Origin: Methylophaga sp.
Lineage (GTDB): Bacteria; Pseudomonadota; Gammaproteobacteria; Nitrosococcales; Methylophagaceae
Assembly: GCA_030148085.1 (NCBI GenBank)
Contig: JASBUF010000055.1
Span: 1-40,397 of the forward strand
Direction: 5' to 3'
Length of the DNA: 40,397 nucleotides
Within the stretch, counting starts at the first letter, position 1, and each line of letters begins with the position of its first letter. This document shows, one piece after another, positions 8,401-17,103 of this stretch. Position numbers and translations under genes: made by a program. Under the pieces are notes generated by a model. The model ran no database searches and was not told where the DNA came from. It worked only from the letters and a program-made list of their open reading frames with translations.

Positions 8401-11400
8401 CAGCCAATTTGATTGAAGGTGGTATGGGTCACACGACACAAGCGCGGCGTGATTACAGAGGCGTCCCCGTGCTCAGTGCCTGGGCATGGGATGAAGAACT
8501 TGGGATCGGTTTTGCCTCAGAAATCAACGAGGAAGAGGCATTACAAAGCTTTATCATTTCCCGCAATACCCTTTATACCGTGCTGGGTATATCGCTATTC
8601 CTCACCTTCAGCTTGATGGGCTTCAGTTACTGGATTGGCGAGCGCGCCAACCGGACACTGGCAAGAGCACGGGACGATTTGGAAGAAAAAGTCGAGGAAC
8701 GTACTGCTGAGTTGAGCAAGAGTCGTGAACAATTCCATAAGCTGATGGAGTCGGCTCCTGACGCTATGGTTGTGACCAAGCCATCTGGTGAAATTATCCT
8801 GATCAACCAGAGAACTGAGGAATTATTCGGTTATAAGCGAGAAGAGCTTATTGGACAACCTGTCGAAGTGCTATTGCCAAATGAGCTTCGTGACAGTCAT
8901 AAAAATCATGTTGAGTCGTATATTACCAACCCTACCGTACGCGCCATGGGTCAAAACCTCAACCTGCGAGCCTTGGCAAAAGAAGGCTACTTTATTCCTG
9001 TTGAGATCAGTCTCAGTCCGATAGAAACGGCTGAAGGTTTGACCATTGCCAGTTCTATCAGAGATATCACCGAGCGAAGAGCTGCCGAATATGCCCTCGC
9101 CAAAAGCGAGAAAATGCTGCAGGCGATTATTGATAACTCACCCGCGCTCATTTATCTCAAAGATCTGAACCTACGTTACATCATCGTGAACAAGCTCTGG
9201 CGTGATGTAAGAAACACTTCAGAACATGATCCAGTGGGTCATAAAGCCCATGAGTTGATGCCGGCAGAAATCGCAGATCTGCTTGAGGAAAAAGATCGGA
9301 TTATCATTAATACGAAAAAGCCCCTGCAGTTGGAAGAGACATTAGAGCTGCCTGATGGCAGCCAGCATCACTTCATTTCACACAAATTCCCGATTCACGA
9401 TACTGACGGCACGCTCATCGCTATCGGGGGTATCTCTTCAGACGTTACAGAACAGGTTAAAGCCCGTGAGGCGGCGGAGGATGCGACGAAGGCTAAATCC
9501 GACTTCCTCGCTAATATGTCACATGAAATCCGTACGCCGATGAATGCCATCATCGGCATGTCACATCTTGCCTTACAGACCGACTTGAATAAGCGGCAAC
9601 GCAATTACATCGAAAAAGTTCACCTCTCCGCTGAGGCCCTGCTTGGCATCATTAATGACATTCTCGATTTCTCGAAAATTGAAGCCGGTAAGCTGGATAT
9701 TGAGTCGATTCCTTTCCGCCTTGAAGATGTGCTGGAAAGTCTGGCCAACTTGATTGGAATGAAAACTGAAGAGAAAGGTGTGGAATTTCTATTTGATATT
9801 GCCCCGGATCTGCCAACAGCCCTTATTGGTGATCCGCTGCGTCTTGGTCAGATCTTGATTAATTTGGGTAACAATGCCGTCAAATTTACCGACAAAGGTG
9901 GCGAAGTTGTCATCAAAGCCAATGTTCAGCAGCAAGATGACGATTCGGTTCTGATTCACTTCCGTGTGATCGACACCGGTATTGGTATGACACCCGATCA
10001 AACCGATAAATTATTTGAATCTTTCTCTCAGGCTGATACTTCAACCACCCGCAAATATGGTGGCACCGGGCTTGGTCTCGCTATCTGTAAGAACCTGACC
10101 AACATGATGGGTGGCGATATATGGGTGACCAGTGAAGCTGGTGTCGGTAGTGAGTTCCATTTCACTATTAAGTTGGGCAAGCAGAAAGGACAAGCTTCAC
10201 AGCGTCGGCATACCAAAACGCATATTGATCAACTCAAAGTACTGGTGGTGGACGACAACACCACGGCGCGAGATGTCTTAGCCAGCATGCTGGCGCGTAT
10301 CGGTGCCGAAACCGATCAGGCCGCGTCCGGTGAGGCCTGTCTGGCCTTGCTGGAACAAGCCGATGACAAACACCCCTACGACTTGGTTTTCATGGATTGG
10401 AAGATGCCCGGCATGGATGGTATTGAAACTATCCAGAACATCCACTCCAAACTCGATCTCGACAATATGCCGATGATTATCATGGTCACAGCCTTTGGCA
10501 GAGAGGAAGTCAGCTCTGCCGCAGAAGGTCTCGACATCAGCAGCTTCCTGACCAAACCGGTCACGGCCTCGTCATTAGTTGATGCCATCATGATGGCCCG
10601 CGGCATGGAAGACAAAGAAACAGTCAGGCCTGTGCGTCGTGAAGACGAATTAGCCGCGTTCAAACATCAACTCCGTGGAGCCCGAGTCTTGTTGGTTGAA
10701 GATAATGAAATCAACCAAGAACTGGCAATGGAACTGCTACTCAGCAACAACATCGCCGTAGAAGTCGCAGAAAACGGCCAGATTGCCGTCGATATGCTGT
10801 CTGAACAGACCTTTGATGGCGTGTTGATGGATTGCCAAATGCCGGTCATGAGTGGTTATGAAGCCACCGAAGCCATCCGCAAAAAACTGCAACTGATGGA
10901 TCTGCCGGTCATTGCCATGACCGCCAATGCGATGGCAGAAGATATCGAAAAAGCCCGTCATGCAGGTATGAATGACCATATTTCCAAGCCGATTAATGTC
11001 AAAGATATGTTTATGACCATGGCAAAATGGATCACCCCATCCAACCCTGACAATGGGATTGAGCACAAACAAACAGCAGATGTCGATACAGGTTTTGATC
11101 TGTCTGATATCAGCGGTATCGATACCAAACTCGGCCTGCTGACCACCGCACAAAACGAAAAACTGTTTCGCAAATTACTGACTAAATTCCGTGATTCCTA
11201 CGCTGACTTTGCTAGCAGCTTTAACGCGGCATTGGTTTCGGACGATGAAACCGCGGCAGAACGTACAGCCCATACCCTAAAAGGTGTGGCGGGCAATATC
11301 GGTGCTCTTGCCGTGCAGGCAACAGCGGCCGAGCTGGAAAAAGCCTGTAAAGACAAATACGATCAGGAACAACTCACCCCCCTGTTGCAGGCTGTCATCG

Positions 11401-11708
11401 CCGAAATTGCGATTGTCCAACAAGGGCTTGCGCTTATAGAACAGCCTGCCAATGACAAGGCGGAAACACAGAACTCTTCAACGCAGGAATTTGATTCTGC
11501 AGCCGTCGGCGAATTACTCCAGCAACTGCGTGACTTACTGATGGATGATGATACGGCGGCAAAAGATCTGGTTGATGAACTGGAAGCGATGACCCTGCCT
11601 CCCGAGCATCGCGCCAGTATCGATGCGATTTATAAAGCCATTGATGATTATGATTTTGAGACGGCCTTAGAAGAAATGAACAACATCTTCAGGCATCTTG
11701 ATATGTAA
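5487..11708 (+). CDS. multi-sensor hybrid histidine kinase with two solute-binding domains, 2073 aa
   Basis: Domains in order: signal peptide or TM (1-28); helical periplasmic region (about 30-175); two SBP_bac_3 domains (about 176-410, with NEPDWPPF, and 422-655, with [10 protein letters not shown]); TM helices near 675-696 and 714-733; a second extracytoplasmic, Cache-like sensor (735-1020); TM near 1028-1051; a coiled coil ending [11 protein letters not shown]; two PAS domains (about 1084-1200 and 1209-1322); HisKA with His1346 in MSHEIRTP; HATPase with [13 protein letters not shown] and GGTGLGL; REC1 with Asp1637; REC2 with Asp1782; and an HPt domain with His1929 in AHTLKG. All phosphorelay residues are present, so a His-Asp-His relay ending on a separate receiver is expected. 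The likely outputs are the REC-HD-GYP protein 29 bases downstream and perhaps the lone receiver beyond it. The ligand is unknown. The architecture resembles BvgS/EvgS-type sensors but carries more sensory modules. Confidence 0.95.
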   Translation: MKVLATLLRILLVHCIFIFTLSPTLQALEASPGLTETRLTQLVELIRELRFQDEVLTSSITTYAYTADPKWLKRYQSAVERFDEAFVRVIDGYPELGRISQRKLAQSAEALFQLEDELLKHLQQDDTELAQAILESIPYLENKALLAETLASLNKQLEQELVERSKAKFQTQSIELTEEERLWIQQNRTVLVGNEPDWPPFIYDDVNGNNQGISIDYLDLIGRKTGLTFTFTEASDYAILQEMLRNGELDLLSAAYYSEARSQYSFHTPAYITLQDYVFVRDDTEFQELDDLTGHTLAIPKGYATIATLRKTNPAINIIETDSILTAIEMVLAGDVDATMDAHSVVEFYISEHVFSGLRSFPSKLSPNQLRMLVNNDKPLLHSILTKAINAISRPERLTILSRWVQVDRAEAETLAISTQKLSQDELTWLNDHPIIHTGADPDWRPFEFIDKYGQHRGMVADYMQIIASQLGVDFQLPPIDSWQHVMEMYRAGEIDVIPGIGITKQRQQEFLFTNPYLSIPAVVITRKQTQQLNGFDELGTLKLGVIKDYGTDDWIKSQYPDISPVYVRSLSEGLKQVSDGQIDALFANQLSAIDQVNALAITNLKVNFASSFEYELAIGVRKDWPELVSIFNKLLSAITPAQKDTIRNTWISAELQGLAGTTATQSQPIQQIPFTLLVMTLLGLAAIVLLMIWFLKRHVHDVERVYQSKDFKFYAAFAVTFLLLLIFLVTWFSLDREEKVSRQNSVNSLITILDATQETVRYWIRGGLRQITLIANETDLGTLFSRVSTADNTEQKTYSKLTELLKNDQSEMNNWQLTMVLADGTTVFDNTPTMHHILPELKATVFKGHATFIPPRRVPEDDSVRMYFAAPVLDYAGQPVAAVIASVDPNREFSNILAKGRGSSDVETYAVNSEGFMISSSRFSPQLMEFGLLVDQQSTVLNIRLSDPGDDLTQGRTPTQSRTEQALTYMAANLIEGGMGHTTQARRDYRGVPVLSAWAWDEELGIGFASEINEEEALQSFIISRNTLYTVLGISLFLTFSLMGFSYWIGERANRTLARARDDLEEKVEERTAELSKSREQFHKLMESAPDAMVVTKPSGEIILINQRTEELFGYKREELIGQPVEVLLPNELRDSHKNHVESYITNPTVRAMGQNLNLRALAKEGYFIPVEISLSPIETAEGLTIASSIRDITERRAAEYALAKSEKMLQAIIDNSPALIYLKDLNLRYIIVNKLWRDVRNTSEHDPVGHKAHELMPAEIADLLEEKDRIIINTKKPLQLEETLELPDGSQHHFISHKFPIHDTDGTLIAIGGISSDVTEQVKAREAAEDATKAKSDFLANMSHEIRTPMNAIIGMSHLALQTDLNKRQRNYIEKVHLSAEALLGIINDILDFSKIEAGKLDIESIPFRLEDVLESLANLIGMKTEEKGVEFLFDIAPDLPTALIGDPLRLGQILINLGNNAVKFTDKGGEVVIKANVQQQDDDSVLIHFRVIDTGIGMTPDQTDKLFESFSQADTSTTRKYGGTGLGLAICKNLTNMMGGDIWVTSEAGVGSEFHFTIKLGKQKGQASQRRHTKTHIDQLKVLVVDDNTTARDVLASMLARIGAETDQAASGEACLALLEQADDKHPYDLVFMDWKMPGMDGIETIQNIHSKLDLDNMPMIIMVTAFGREEVSSAAEGLDISSFLTKPVTASSLVDAIMMARGMEDKETVRPVRREDELAAFKHQLRGARVLLVEDNEINQELAMELLLSNNIAVEVAENGQIAVDMLSEQTFDGVLMDCQMPVMSGYEATEAIRKKLQLMDLPVIAMTANAMAEDIEKARHAGMNDHISKPINVKDMFMTMAKWITPSNPDNGIEHKQTADVDTGFDLSDISGIDTKLGLLTTAQNEKLFRKLLTKFRDSYADFASSFNAALVSDDETAAERTAHTLKGVAGNIGALAVQATAAELEKACKDKYDQEQLTPLLQAVIAEIAIVQQGLALIEQPANDKAETQNSSTQEFDSAAVGELLQQLRDLLMDDDTAAKDLVDELEAMTLPPEHRASIDAIYKAIDDYDFETALEEMNNIFRHLDM

Positions 11709-11737
11709 CACTCCCACTTGTTGTAGAGGATAGGCTC

Positions 11738-12793
11738 ATGGATACAAGCAACAGGCAAACCATATTGGTCGTGGATGACACCCCTGAAAATATCGACATT
11801 CTCAGCGGTGTATTACGTGAAGACTATAAAGTAAAGGCGGCATTAAACGGTGAGCGGGCACTCAAAATTGTTGATGCTGACAGCAAACCCGACATCATCC
11901 TGCTGGACATCATGATGTCGGAGATGGATGGTTACGAAGTCTGTCGTCAGCTCAAAGCCAACCCGGCCACACACAAAATTCCAGTCATCTTCATCACTGC
12001 CAAAAGTGAGGATGAAGACGAGCAAAAAGGCTTTGAACTCGGCGCCGTGGATTACATCACCAAACCCATCAGCCCATCAATCGTTAAAGCCCGCGTGGCG
12101 ACCCAGCTAGCGCTTTACGATCAAAGTCGCACTCTTGAAAAGAAAGTTCAGGAGCGCACCCAGCAGCTCACCAATACCCGTCTGGAAATTATCCGCCGTC
12201 TTGGCCGCGCAGCCGAATTTAAAGACAATCAGACCGGCCTGCATGTCATCCGCATGAGTCATTACACCCGGCTGATTGCAGAAGCGCTCTCCTACGACGA
12301 AGAATGGGTTGACCTCATCTTTAATGCCGCGCCCATGCATGATATTGGCAAGATCGGCGTTCCCGATCACATCTTGCTTAAACCCGGCAAACTGGATGAT
12401 GATGAATGGAATATCATGCGTCGCCATCCAAAAATTGGTGCCGATATCATTGGCGATGATGACTCGCCATTACTGCAAATGGCCAGAGAGATTGCCTTCG
12501 CCCATCATGAAAAATGGGATGGCTCCGGTTATCCGAGACGACTTAAAGGCGAAGAGATCCCTATTACTGCTCGAATTGTTGCCATTGCTGATGTCTTTGA
12601 TGCTTTGACCACGGTACGCCCATATAAAAAAGCCTGGGCCATTGAGGATGCCGTCAAACTGATTGATGAAGAAGCTGGCAAGCACTTTGATCCGCATTTG
12701 GTGACCCTGTTCCACTCCGTGCTGCCTGAAATTTTGGATATTCGCGAACAATACGCCGAGCAGGTGGAGGAGTCTGAACAGGCTCAGGCATAG
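11738..12793 (+). CDS. response regulator with HD-GYP c-di-GMP phosphodiesterase domain (RpfG-like)
   Basis: The 351-residue protein has an N-terminal receiver domain (phospho-acceptor Asp57 in LLDIMMSEMDGYEV, conserved Lys109) and a short coiled linker. An HD-GYP domain follows: GLHV (His169), His201-Asp202, His256-His257 and GYP at 264-266. These are the metal- and substrate-binding residues of c-di-GMP hydrolases. It lies 29 bases after the hybrid kinase with an AGAGGA ribosome-binding site, so it is the probable phosphorelay output: the sensed signal would change c-di-GMP hydrolysis. Its stop codon abuts the stop of the convergent receiver gene with no spacer. Confidence 0.93.
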   Translation: MDTSNRQTILVVDDTPENIDILSGVLREDYKVKAALNGERALKIVDADSKPDIILLDIMMSEMDGYEVCRQLKANPATHKIPVIFITAKSEDEDEQKGFELGAVDYITKPISPSIVKARVATQLALYDQSRTLEKKVQERTQQLTNTRLEIIRRLGRAAEFKDNQTGLHVIRMSHYTRLIAEALSYDEEWVDLIFNAAPMHDIGKIGVPDHILLKPGKLDDDEWNIMRRHPKIGADIIGDDDSPLLQMAREIAFAHHEKWDGSGYPRRLKGEEIPITARIVAIADVFDALTTVRPYKKAWAIEDAVKLIDEEAGKHFDPHLVTLFHSVLPEILDIREQYAEQVEESEQAQA

Positions 12794-13165
12794 CTAGAGG
12801 CTAAACACCATGTCCAGAGTGTCCAACAGGCTCTGCGGATCAACCGGTTTGGTGAGGTAGGCGACTGCGCCCATTTCCATGCCCTGTCGCTGCTCATCGG
12901 CTGACACTTTGGCCGACAAGAACACCACCGGAATTGACCGCGTAGCGGCATTCGCTTTTAACTGCCGACAGACCTGATATCCATCCATCTCCGGCATCAT
13001 GATATCGAGCAGAATCAAATCAGGCATCGGCAGTTTTTCCGCCGCAGCCAGTGCTTTTGTGCCGTTTATCGCAGCCTTAATCTTATGACGATCCTGCAAG
13101 ACATTTTTGATAACGTCGATATTGCCGGGCTCATCATCAACAACCAGTACTGTCTTCTGATCCAC
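12794..13165 (-). CDS. single-domain response regulator (CheY-like receiver)
   Basis: The 123-residue protein is a receiver domain only: acidic pocket VVDDEPGN, phospho-acceptor Asp54 in LLDIMMPEMDGYQV, Lys near YLTKPVDP. There is no output domain, so it acts by protein contact or as a phosphate sink. The sequence is close in style to the receiver of the neighbouring HD-GYP protein, suggesting duplication. The start is a GTG at 13163-13165, with AAGGA seven bases upstream. It is transcribed toward the HD-GYP gene, and the two stop codons form the palindrome TAGCTA. Confidence 0.92.
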   Translation of the reverse strand: MDQKTVLVVDDEPGNIDVIKNVLQDRHKIKAAINGTKALAAAEKLPMPDLILLDIMMPEMDGYQVCRQLKANAATRSIPVVFLSAKVSADEQRQGMEMGAVAYLTKPVDPQSLLDTLDMVFSL

Positions 13166-13318
13166 ATCTCATCCTTGGCTTTTAACAAAATGCGTTAGCA
13201 TGCTATACAGTCTATCGGCTTTCCGTTTTGTGTGGCAGCCCTTTTTCTCGTGCTCACAGGCTCCGACGAACAACTCTGTTGACCCACAGCCAGGCACAAT
13301 TAAGAGCCGCCGCCCATA

Positions 13319-13352
13319 AAAAACCCCGGTCTGGATCCAGACCGGGGTTTTT
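13319..13352. terminator. bidirectional rho-independent terminator
   Basis: This is a perfect 34-base palindrome, AAAAACCCCGGTCTGGA joined to its reverse complement, with A and T runs on the two sides. It can terminate on either strand. It sits just downstream of the 56-residue membrane-protein gene (minus strand) and upstream of the lone receiver gene, so its clear job is to end the membrane-protein transcript. Confidence 0.9.
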
Positions 13353-13379
13353 ATGTATACCTTTGCTGTTTAGCACCAG

Positions 13380-13550
13380 CTATTCACTGCGATTTTTGAC
13401 ACCTTGATTGCCAGGCAGGGTGTTCGAGTCTCTAGGCTCAGCCAGGTTAGGGTCATTTTTCTTATCTTCATGGGCAATCAGCTTTTTAAATACAAAGCCG
13501 ATGACAAGCAAAACAAGAATGGCAATAATCGTAATTGTCGTTTTATCCAT
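13380..13550 (-). CDS. 56-aa single-pass membrane protein
   Basis: This short gene starts at an ATG (13548-13550) with GAGGA eight bases upstream and ends at TAG (13380-13382). The product begins MDKTTITIIAILVLLVIGF, one transmembrane helix, followed by a charged tail (KKLIAHEDKKND...) of about 33 residues. A candidate promoter (13612-13641) and a perfect palindromic terminator (13319-13352) frame it, so it looks like a stand-alone transcription unit. Function unknown; small membrane proteins of this form often regulate larger membrane complexes, but nothing here says which. Confidence 0.7.
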   Translation of the reverse strand: MDKTTITIIAILVLLVIGFVFKKLIAHEDKKNDPNLAEPRDSNTLPGNQGVKNRSE

Positions 13551-13611
13551 TCAATTTTTCCTCAATGGTTTCTCTATTAAAAAGTGGCGAACTTAATTCA
13601 ATAATCTGAAC

Positions 13612-13641
13612 TTTATATAATTTAGCAGAAATCGTTACCAA
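13612..13641 (-). promoter_or_regulatory. sigma-70-like promoter for the 56-aa membrane protein gene
   Basis: On the minus strand TTGGTA (13636-13641) is followed after 16 bases by TATATA (13614-13619), or after 18 bases by TATAAA. Transcription would begin about 55 bases before the ATG at 13550. Confidence 0.5.
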
Positions 13642-13739
13642 GCCCCCCGTTAAACGTCAGAATGCTCCTCTTCAAGGGATAAAACTTCTGGTCTTTTGGT
13701 CACACTAACACAGTGCTTTACCCAAACTGAGGGCTCTCA

Positions 13740-14042
13740 ATGAAATCACTTTCTATACTGGCGCTCGTATTTGGCGTCTCTTCGACACACGCCGCAGCGC
13801 CGACAGACACCAACGATTGTGATGCCTGGAAACATAAAGCCAGCTTATATATGAATTGGCGTCAACAAGGCATTCCGCTGGCAGAGGCAATCAAAGACAC
13901 AACGGGAAACCGTTCTCGTGGCCTGTTACTGCGCGCTTATAATGAGCCACAACAACAGGACTTCACTAAACAGTTTGCCGCGACGGAGGCATTCAGTGAC
14001 GCCATCTTTCACGAATGTGAGGCTCAGTCCAGTTCCCCATAA
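13740..14042 (+). CDS. small secreted protein of unknown function
   Basis: The 100-residue protein has a short signal peptide (MKSLSILALVFGVSSTHA, cleavage near residue 19) and a GAGG ribosome-binding site eight bases before the ATG. The mature part has two Cys residues, Cys28 (NDCDAW) and Cys93 (FHECEA), which could form one disulfide in the periplasm. The rest is helical in character with many Gln and Ala. No family is recognised. It is followed by a terminator at 14193-14222 and appears monocistronic. Confidence 0.75.
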   Translation: MKSLSILALVFGVSSTHAAAPTDTNDCDAWKHKASLYMNWRQQGIPLAEAIKDTTGNRSRGLLLRAYNEPQQQDFTKQFAATEAFSDAIFHECEAQSSSP

Positions 14043-14192
14043 CAGGCGTCTGAGCCACGGCCACATTGTGAGGCAACTCACGAAATACGGTTTTTTTTCG
14101 AAAAAAACTTGCAGCATTCAGAAAAAGGGACGATAACTTAAGTGAGGCTCACAGCTTCACATGGTTATACCTCGCCTTCTCTTGTTAACATT

Positions 14193-14222
14193 AAGTCAGG
14201 TTTCCAACCTGGCTTCTTTTTG
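14193..14222 (+). terminator. rho-independent terminator
   Basis: A 10-bp stem (AAGTCAGGTT with AACCTGGCTT, one G-T pair) closes on a TCC loop and is followed by CTTTTT. It ends the transcript of the 100-residue secreted protein. Confidence 0.85.
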
Positions 14223-14467
14223 TCCTGACTTCTCACATCTTTCCTCACTAAAGCACTTCACCCGCAACACTGCCTGCCGATAGCATTCCATACTGATCAT
14301 CACCTGAAAAACTGTGGCCTTGCTCGCTTTTTTTTCTTGAGCTGCGTCACCAAATCTTTCGATAAAACAGCGTTTTCACTTCATTTTCCCCGAAGTGTGA
14401 CGTGTCTCTTAGATCCTCCCCCTCACAGCCAACTACTTTAGCGACTACTTTGTGGTTAGGGGAACAC
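14223..14467. other. leader region upstream of the beta-barrel gene
   Basis: Together with 14043-14192 this belongs to a 425-base stretch without a gene. Past the terminator at 14193-14222 it should contain the promoter of the gene at 14468. T-rich tracts are present near 14325-14340, but no convincing -35/-10 pair or operator was seen. Confidence 0.4.
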
Positions 14468-15256
14468 ATGCGCACAACATTTAAACAACTGAGTCTGGCT
14501 CTGTTACTGGCAACGGGCTCGTCCACTGCCATGGCTGAAGAGGGTCAATGGGCTTTCAGCACCGGCATTGATTACAGCAGCGGTGATTATGGCGGCGATC
14601 CTGTCGATACCGATATCACTTTCGTCCCGTTTACAAGCTCATACAAAACCGGGCAGTGGAAATTTAAAGCGACTGTTCCCTGGGTTCGAATCATTGGTCC
14701 GGGTACCGTCGTGGGGGCAGGTGATGGCGGTGTTGTTATTGGAAACAGCTCAAGCCAGATGACCCGTACCAATGAATCCGGTCTTGGTGATATCTGGCTG
14801 AGTGCCAGCTATGAAACCCAGTTTATTCCACCAGAACTGTTCTATCTGGATCTCACCGGAAAAATTAAATTGCCAACCGCCGACGAAGATAAAGGTCTGG
14901 GAACTGGCGAAACCGATTACACCCTGCAGGCCGATCTGTTCAAACCACTCGGTCAATTTACACCGTTTGCCACAGTGGCATACAAAATCAAGGGCGATCC
15001 CAGCGGCATCAACCTAGATAACGTGTTTTACCTATCAGGCGGCAGCGATTTCCGTGTTTCTGACAACAGTAATATTGGTGCCTCGCTCGATTATCAGGAG
15101 GCCTCCACCAGTAGCAGCGATGATTCACTCGACCTGTTTGCCTACCTGAATCAAAAGATCAACGGCAACTGGTCATACACCTTTTATGGCTACAAAGGGC
15201 TGGAAGATGGCAGCCCGGACTATGGCTTAGGTTTGCAAACGACTTACAAACCCTAG
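14468..15256 (+). CDS. outer-membrane beta-barrel protein, transporter-like
   Basis: The start is the ATG at 14468, eight bases after AGGGG and directly before a signal peptide (MRTTFKQLSLALLLATG...AMAEE). The mature part of about 240 residues is built of short amphipathic strands: WAFSTGIDYSSGDYGG, WKFKATVPWVRI, GLGDIWLSASYET, DLTGKIKLPTADEDKGLGTGETDY, and WSYTFYGYKG near the end. This pattern fits small outer-membrane channels of the kind annotated as transporter or phenol-degradation meta-pathway proteins; the ligand is unknown. The last residues are TTYKP rather than a terminal Phe. The acidic/basic repeat-protein gene follows after 36 bases and shares its terminator. Confidence 0.75.
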   Translation: MRTTFKQLSLALLLATGSSTAMAEEGQWAFSTGIDYSSGDYGGDPVDTDITFVPFTSSYKTGQWKFKATVPWVRIIGPGTVVGAGDGGVVIGNSSSQMTRTNESGLGDIWLSASYETQFIPPELFYLDLTGKIKLPTADEDKGLGTGETDYTLQADLFKPLGQFTPFATVAYKIKGDPSGINLDNVFYLSGGSDFRVSDNSNIGASLDYQEASTSSSDDSLDLFAYLNQKINGNWSYTFYGYKGLEDGSPDYGLGLQTTYKP

Positions 15257-15292
15257 TCACTCTCACCCTTACCCAACCAAGAGGATATGGAT

Positions 15293-16330
15293 ATGAAAAA
15301 AAAGAATCTCGCGTACCTGCTTTACCTGACGCTGATTGGTGCACCTGCCGTCGCAGTGCAAGCAGAGGATATTGACCCTGCTGTACCCGTAGAAGAAACC
15401 GCCACATTATCAACGGGTGAACATAAAGTGGTTCAGAACATTGCCAGTGATTTTGAGGAGTTTGCAGGAGAAGACTCCGAAAAGCTGGTCGAGCAACTCC
15501 GTAACGGTGAAGATCTCAGCTATGAGGTTGAGGTAGAACAAGTTGTCGTCGATGAAAATGGCAACCCAGTCCTTGTCGAGGCTGTTGATGAAAACGGCGA
15601 AATCATTATGGTGCCAGTCACCGATGAAACCGGTGAACCCGTTCTGGTAGAAGCGCTGGATGAAAATGGCGAACCTATCATGACCCCTGTTACCGATGAA
15701 AATGGTGAGCCTGTCATGGTTCAGGTACTGGATGATAACGGCGAACCTTTGCTTGATGAAAATGGTGAGCCGGTCATGGAGCAGCAGACAGAAGTACAAA
15801 TGGTTCAGGCAACCGAACCATTACTGGTCGAACAATATGAAACGGTGATGGAAACCATCATCGTTGAAAACAGCAATGGCCAGATGGGCTTTGGTGAAGT
15901 CAGTCTTACTCTGGGTCTAGCAGAATCACTGTTGGGACCAGGCGCGAGCTACGCAGATATAACTGATGTGCTCTACGGTGATGCTGGCATTCTGGCAATG
16001 CGTGCCGAGGGCATGGGCTGGGGCGAGATTTACCAGTCCTTTGACATGAAAGTCGGCGATGTGATGAAAGACGTTAAATCTAATCGTGTGGCTGATCTGG
16101 ACACCCTAAACCGTGGCCAAGCCAAACGTCTTGAGAAACTTGAGCTGGCCAGCCTCGATAAAGCTGGTAAACCAGAGAAAGTCGAGCGTGTTGAGAAAGC
16201 GGCACGACCAGACAAACCGGAACGTATTGAGAAAGCAGCTCGACCTGAAAGGCCTGAACGCTTAGAACGTCTCGCCAAGCCTGAACGCCCGGAAAAGCCG
16301 ACCAAACCTGAAAGACCAGGTAGAGGCTAA
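15293..16330 (+). CDS. secreted acidic/basic repeat protein, 345 aa
   Basis: The start at 15293 has AGGA at seven-base spacing and gives a signal peptide (MKKKNLAYLLYLTLIG...AVQA). Residues 87-160 hold seven DENGEP-like motifs; the first six are spaced by exactly 12 residues and the seventh by 8. This half is strongly acidic. Residues 195-260 form a more ordered block (LGLAESLLGPGASYADI, MRAEGMGWGEIY). Residues 290-345 are a basic tail of KPERPE/RIEKAARP repeats. The acidic repeat and the basic tail could pair within or between molecules, or bind Ca2+ (acidic part) and anionic polymers (basic part); both ideas are inference. It is probably co-expressed with the beta-barrel protein upstream. 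Confidence 0.75.
   Translation: MKKKNLAYLLYLTLIGAPAVAVQAEDIDPAVPVEETATLSTGEHKVVQNIASDFEEFAGEDSEKLVEQLRNGEDLSYEVEVEQVVVDENGNPVLVEAVDENGEIIMVPVTDETGEPVLVEALDENGEPIMTPVTDENGEPVMVQVLDDNGEPLLDENGEPVMEQQTEVQMVQATEPLLVEQYETVMETIIVENSNGQMGFGEVSLTLGLAESLLGPGASYADITDVLYGDAGILAMRAEGMGWGEIYQSFDMKVGDVMKDVKSNRVADLDTLNRGQAKRLEKLELASLDKAGKPEKVERVEKAARPDKPERIEKAARPERPERLERLAKPERPEKPTKPERPGRG
15551..15772 (+). repeat. imperfect 36-bp tandem repeat encoding DENGEP units
   Basis: GATGAAAATGGTGAGCC-like units recur at 36-base intervals (six units) and once more after 24 bases within the acidic repeat-protein gene. Unit starts fall near 15551, 15587, 15623, 15659, 15695, 15731 and 15755. Third-position differences show that the repeat is old and selected at the protein level. 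Confidence 0.85.
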
Positions 16331-16353
16331 GCGTCTGGCCTAAACCTTACCTG

Positions 16354-16387
16354 AAAAGAGCAGGGCTAAACCCTGCTCTTTTTTTTC
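16354..16387 (+). terminator. rho-independent terminator
   Basis: AAAAGAGCAGGG pairs with CCCTGCTCTTTT around a CTAAA loop and is followed by more T. It ends the beta-barrel/repeat-protein unit. Confidence 0.93.
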
Positions 16388-16591
16388 ATGCATCTGTTAT
16401 CTATCTCAATATCCAAATCACCTGCTGGTTGAGCTTATCAAAGACACCGAAACACGAAACGCCCTACTTTGAGCCAGGCGTTTTTAATTGCACACTAGTG
16501 TTCGAAAAATATGAATTAAGTCAATATTCTAGCTTCACAATCTGAGTCAAATGCTTTATCGTGACAGCAACTGACTTTGTAGGAGTCAAAA

Positions 16592-16801
16592 ATGGATATT
16601 GAAAGAACGCAACAGGTGTCGCCGAGACTCTCCGCAGAGCGAATTGCTGCACAACAGCAAATTGCCGCGCTGAAGCTCAGCAACGACATCACTAAAGCGC
16701 AAGGCCAAGCCAGTATTCAGCTTATTCAAGCTGCAGTCGGTGCTGCCACTCCTTCACAGCCCTCGGCGAACATTGGTAACAACGTGAATATTAAAGTCTG
16801 A
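16592..16801 (+). CDS. YjfB-like putative motility protein
   Basis: The 69-residue protein starts seven bases after AGGAG. Its helical N-terminal half (SAERIAAQQQIAALKLSNDITKAQ) and its ending (ANIGNNVNIKV) match the general pattern of the YjfB-type small proteins: helix, LLQA-type segment, then a G-x-x-x-D/N-hydrophobic-V end. These have been linked to motility by gene context only. There is no signal peptide or TM. It stands alone between two terminators (16354-16387 and 16820-16848). The PomB gene 10 kb away shows that the organism is flagellated. Family match is by eye. Confidence 0.6.
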   Translation: MDIERTQQVSPRLSAERIAAQQQIAALKLSNDITKAQGQASIQLIQAAVGAATPSQPSANIGNNVNIKV

Positions 16802-16819
16802 GCATTTTCTTCAGTCAAA

Positions 16820-16848
16820 AAAAAAGCCCCGCTAGTCGGGGCTTTTTT
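16820..16848. terminator. bidirectional terminator between the YjfB-like gene and pqqA
   Basis: AAAAAGCCCCG pairs with CGGGGCTTTTT around CTAGT, with A and T runs on both sides. It can end the YjfB-like transcript (plus strand) and the pqqA transcript (minus strand), whose stop is 18 bases away. Confidence 0.92.
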
Positions 16849-16865
16849 GCATTTGGCAGTAGCTA

Positions 16866-16937
16866 TTATCTGTTGCAGATGTACATAGTTACTTCGAAGC
16901 CGAAACGCATGTCTGAGTATTCTGGTTTAGTCCACAT
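16866..16937 (-). CDS. pqqA: PqqA, coenzyme PQQ precursor peptide
   Basis: A 23-codon gene runs from the ATG at 16935-16937 to TAA at 16866-16868, with GAGGTG seven bases upstream. The product opens MWTKPEYSD and ends [10 protein letters not shown]. This is the standard PqqA form and length, with the Glu15-x-x-x-Tyr19 pair whose side chains are cross-linked by the radical SAM enzyme PqqE (with PqqD) to form pyrroloquinoline quinone. No pqqB, C, D or E gene lies in this window, so this copy stands alone with its own terminator and an upstream leader of about 160 bases. Solitary or extra pqqA copies are known in methylotrophs, which need much PQQ for methanol dehydrogenase. Confidence 0.95.
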   Translation of the reverse strand: MWTKPEYSDMRFGFEVTMYICNR

Positions 16938-17103
16938 GATAATCACCTCTTTGTTGGCATTGGTTGAACTTACGATTTATATGATACGGCCACAGGTAAA
17001 ATACCAATACGGTGATTTACTTGTTTCGACTCAGGATTTTCCTGATTACTAATTCGTCGTTGTAGCCAACACTATAAATCCCGATTCCGATAGAGAGACA
17101 AGA

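Noticed and set aside
7731..8441. 236-codon minus-strand open frame inside the hybrid kinase gene
   Set aside because: It lies wholly within the periplasmic sensor region of a clearly coding gene, has no ribosome-binding site and its translation (His/Arg/Cys-rich) looks like a shadow.
15410..15799. Minus-strand open frame with regular FIxxRxxxRFAIFI repeats
   Set aside because: It is the reverse reading of the DENGEP tandem repeat; the periodicity comes from the sense gene.
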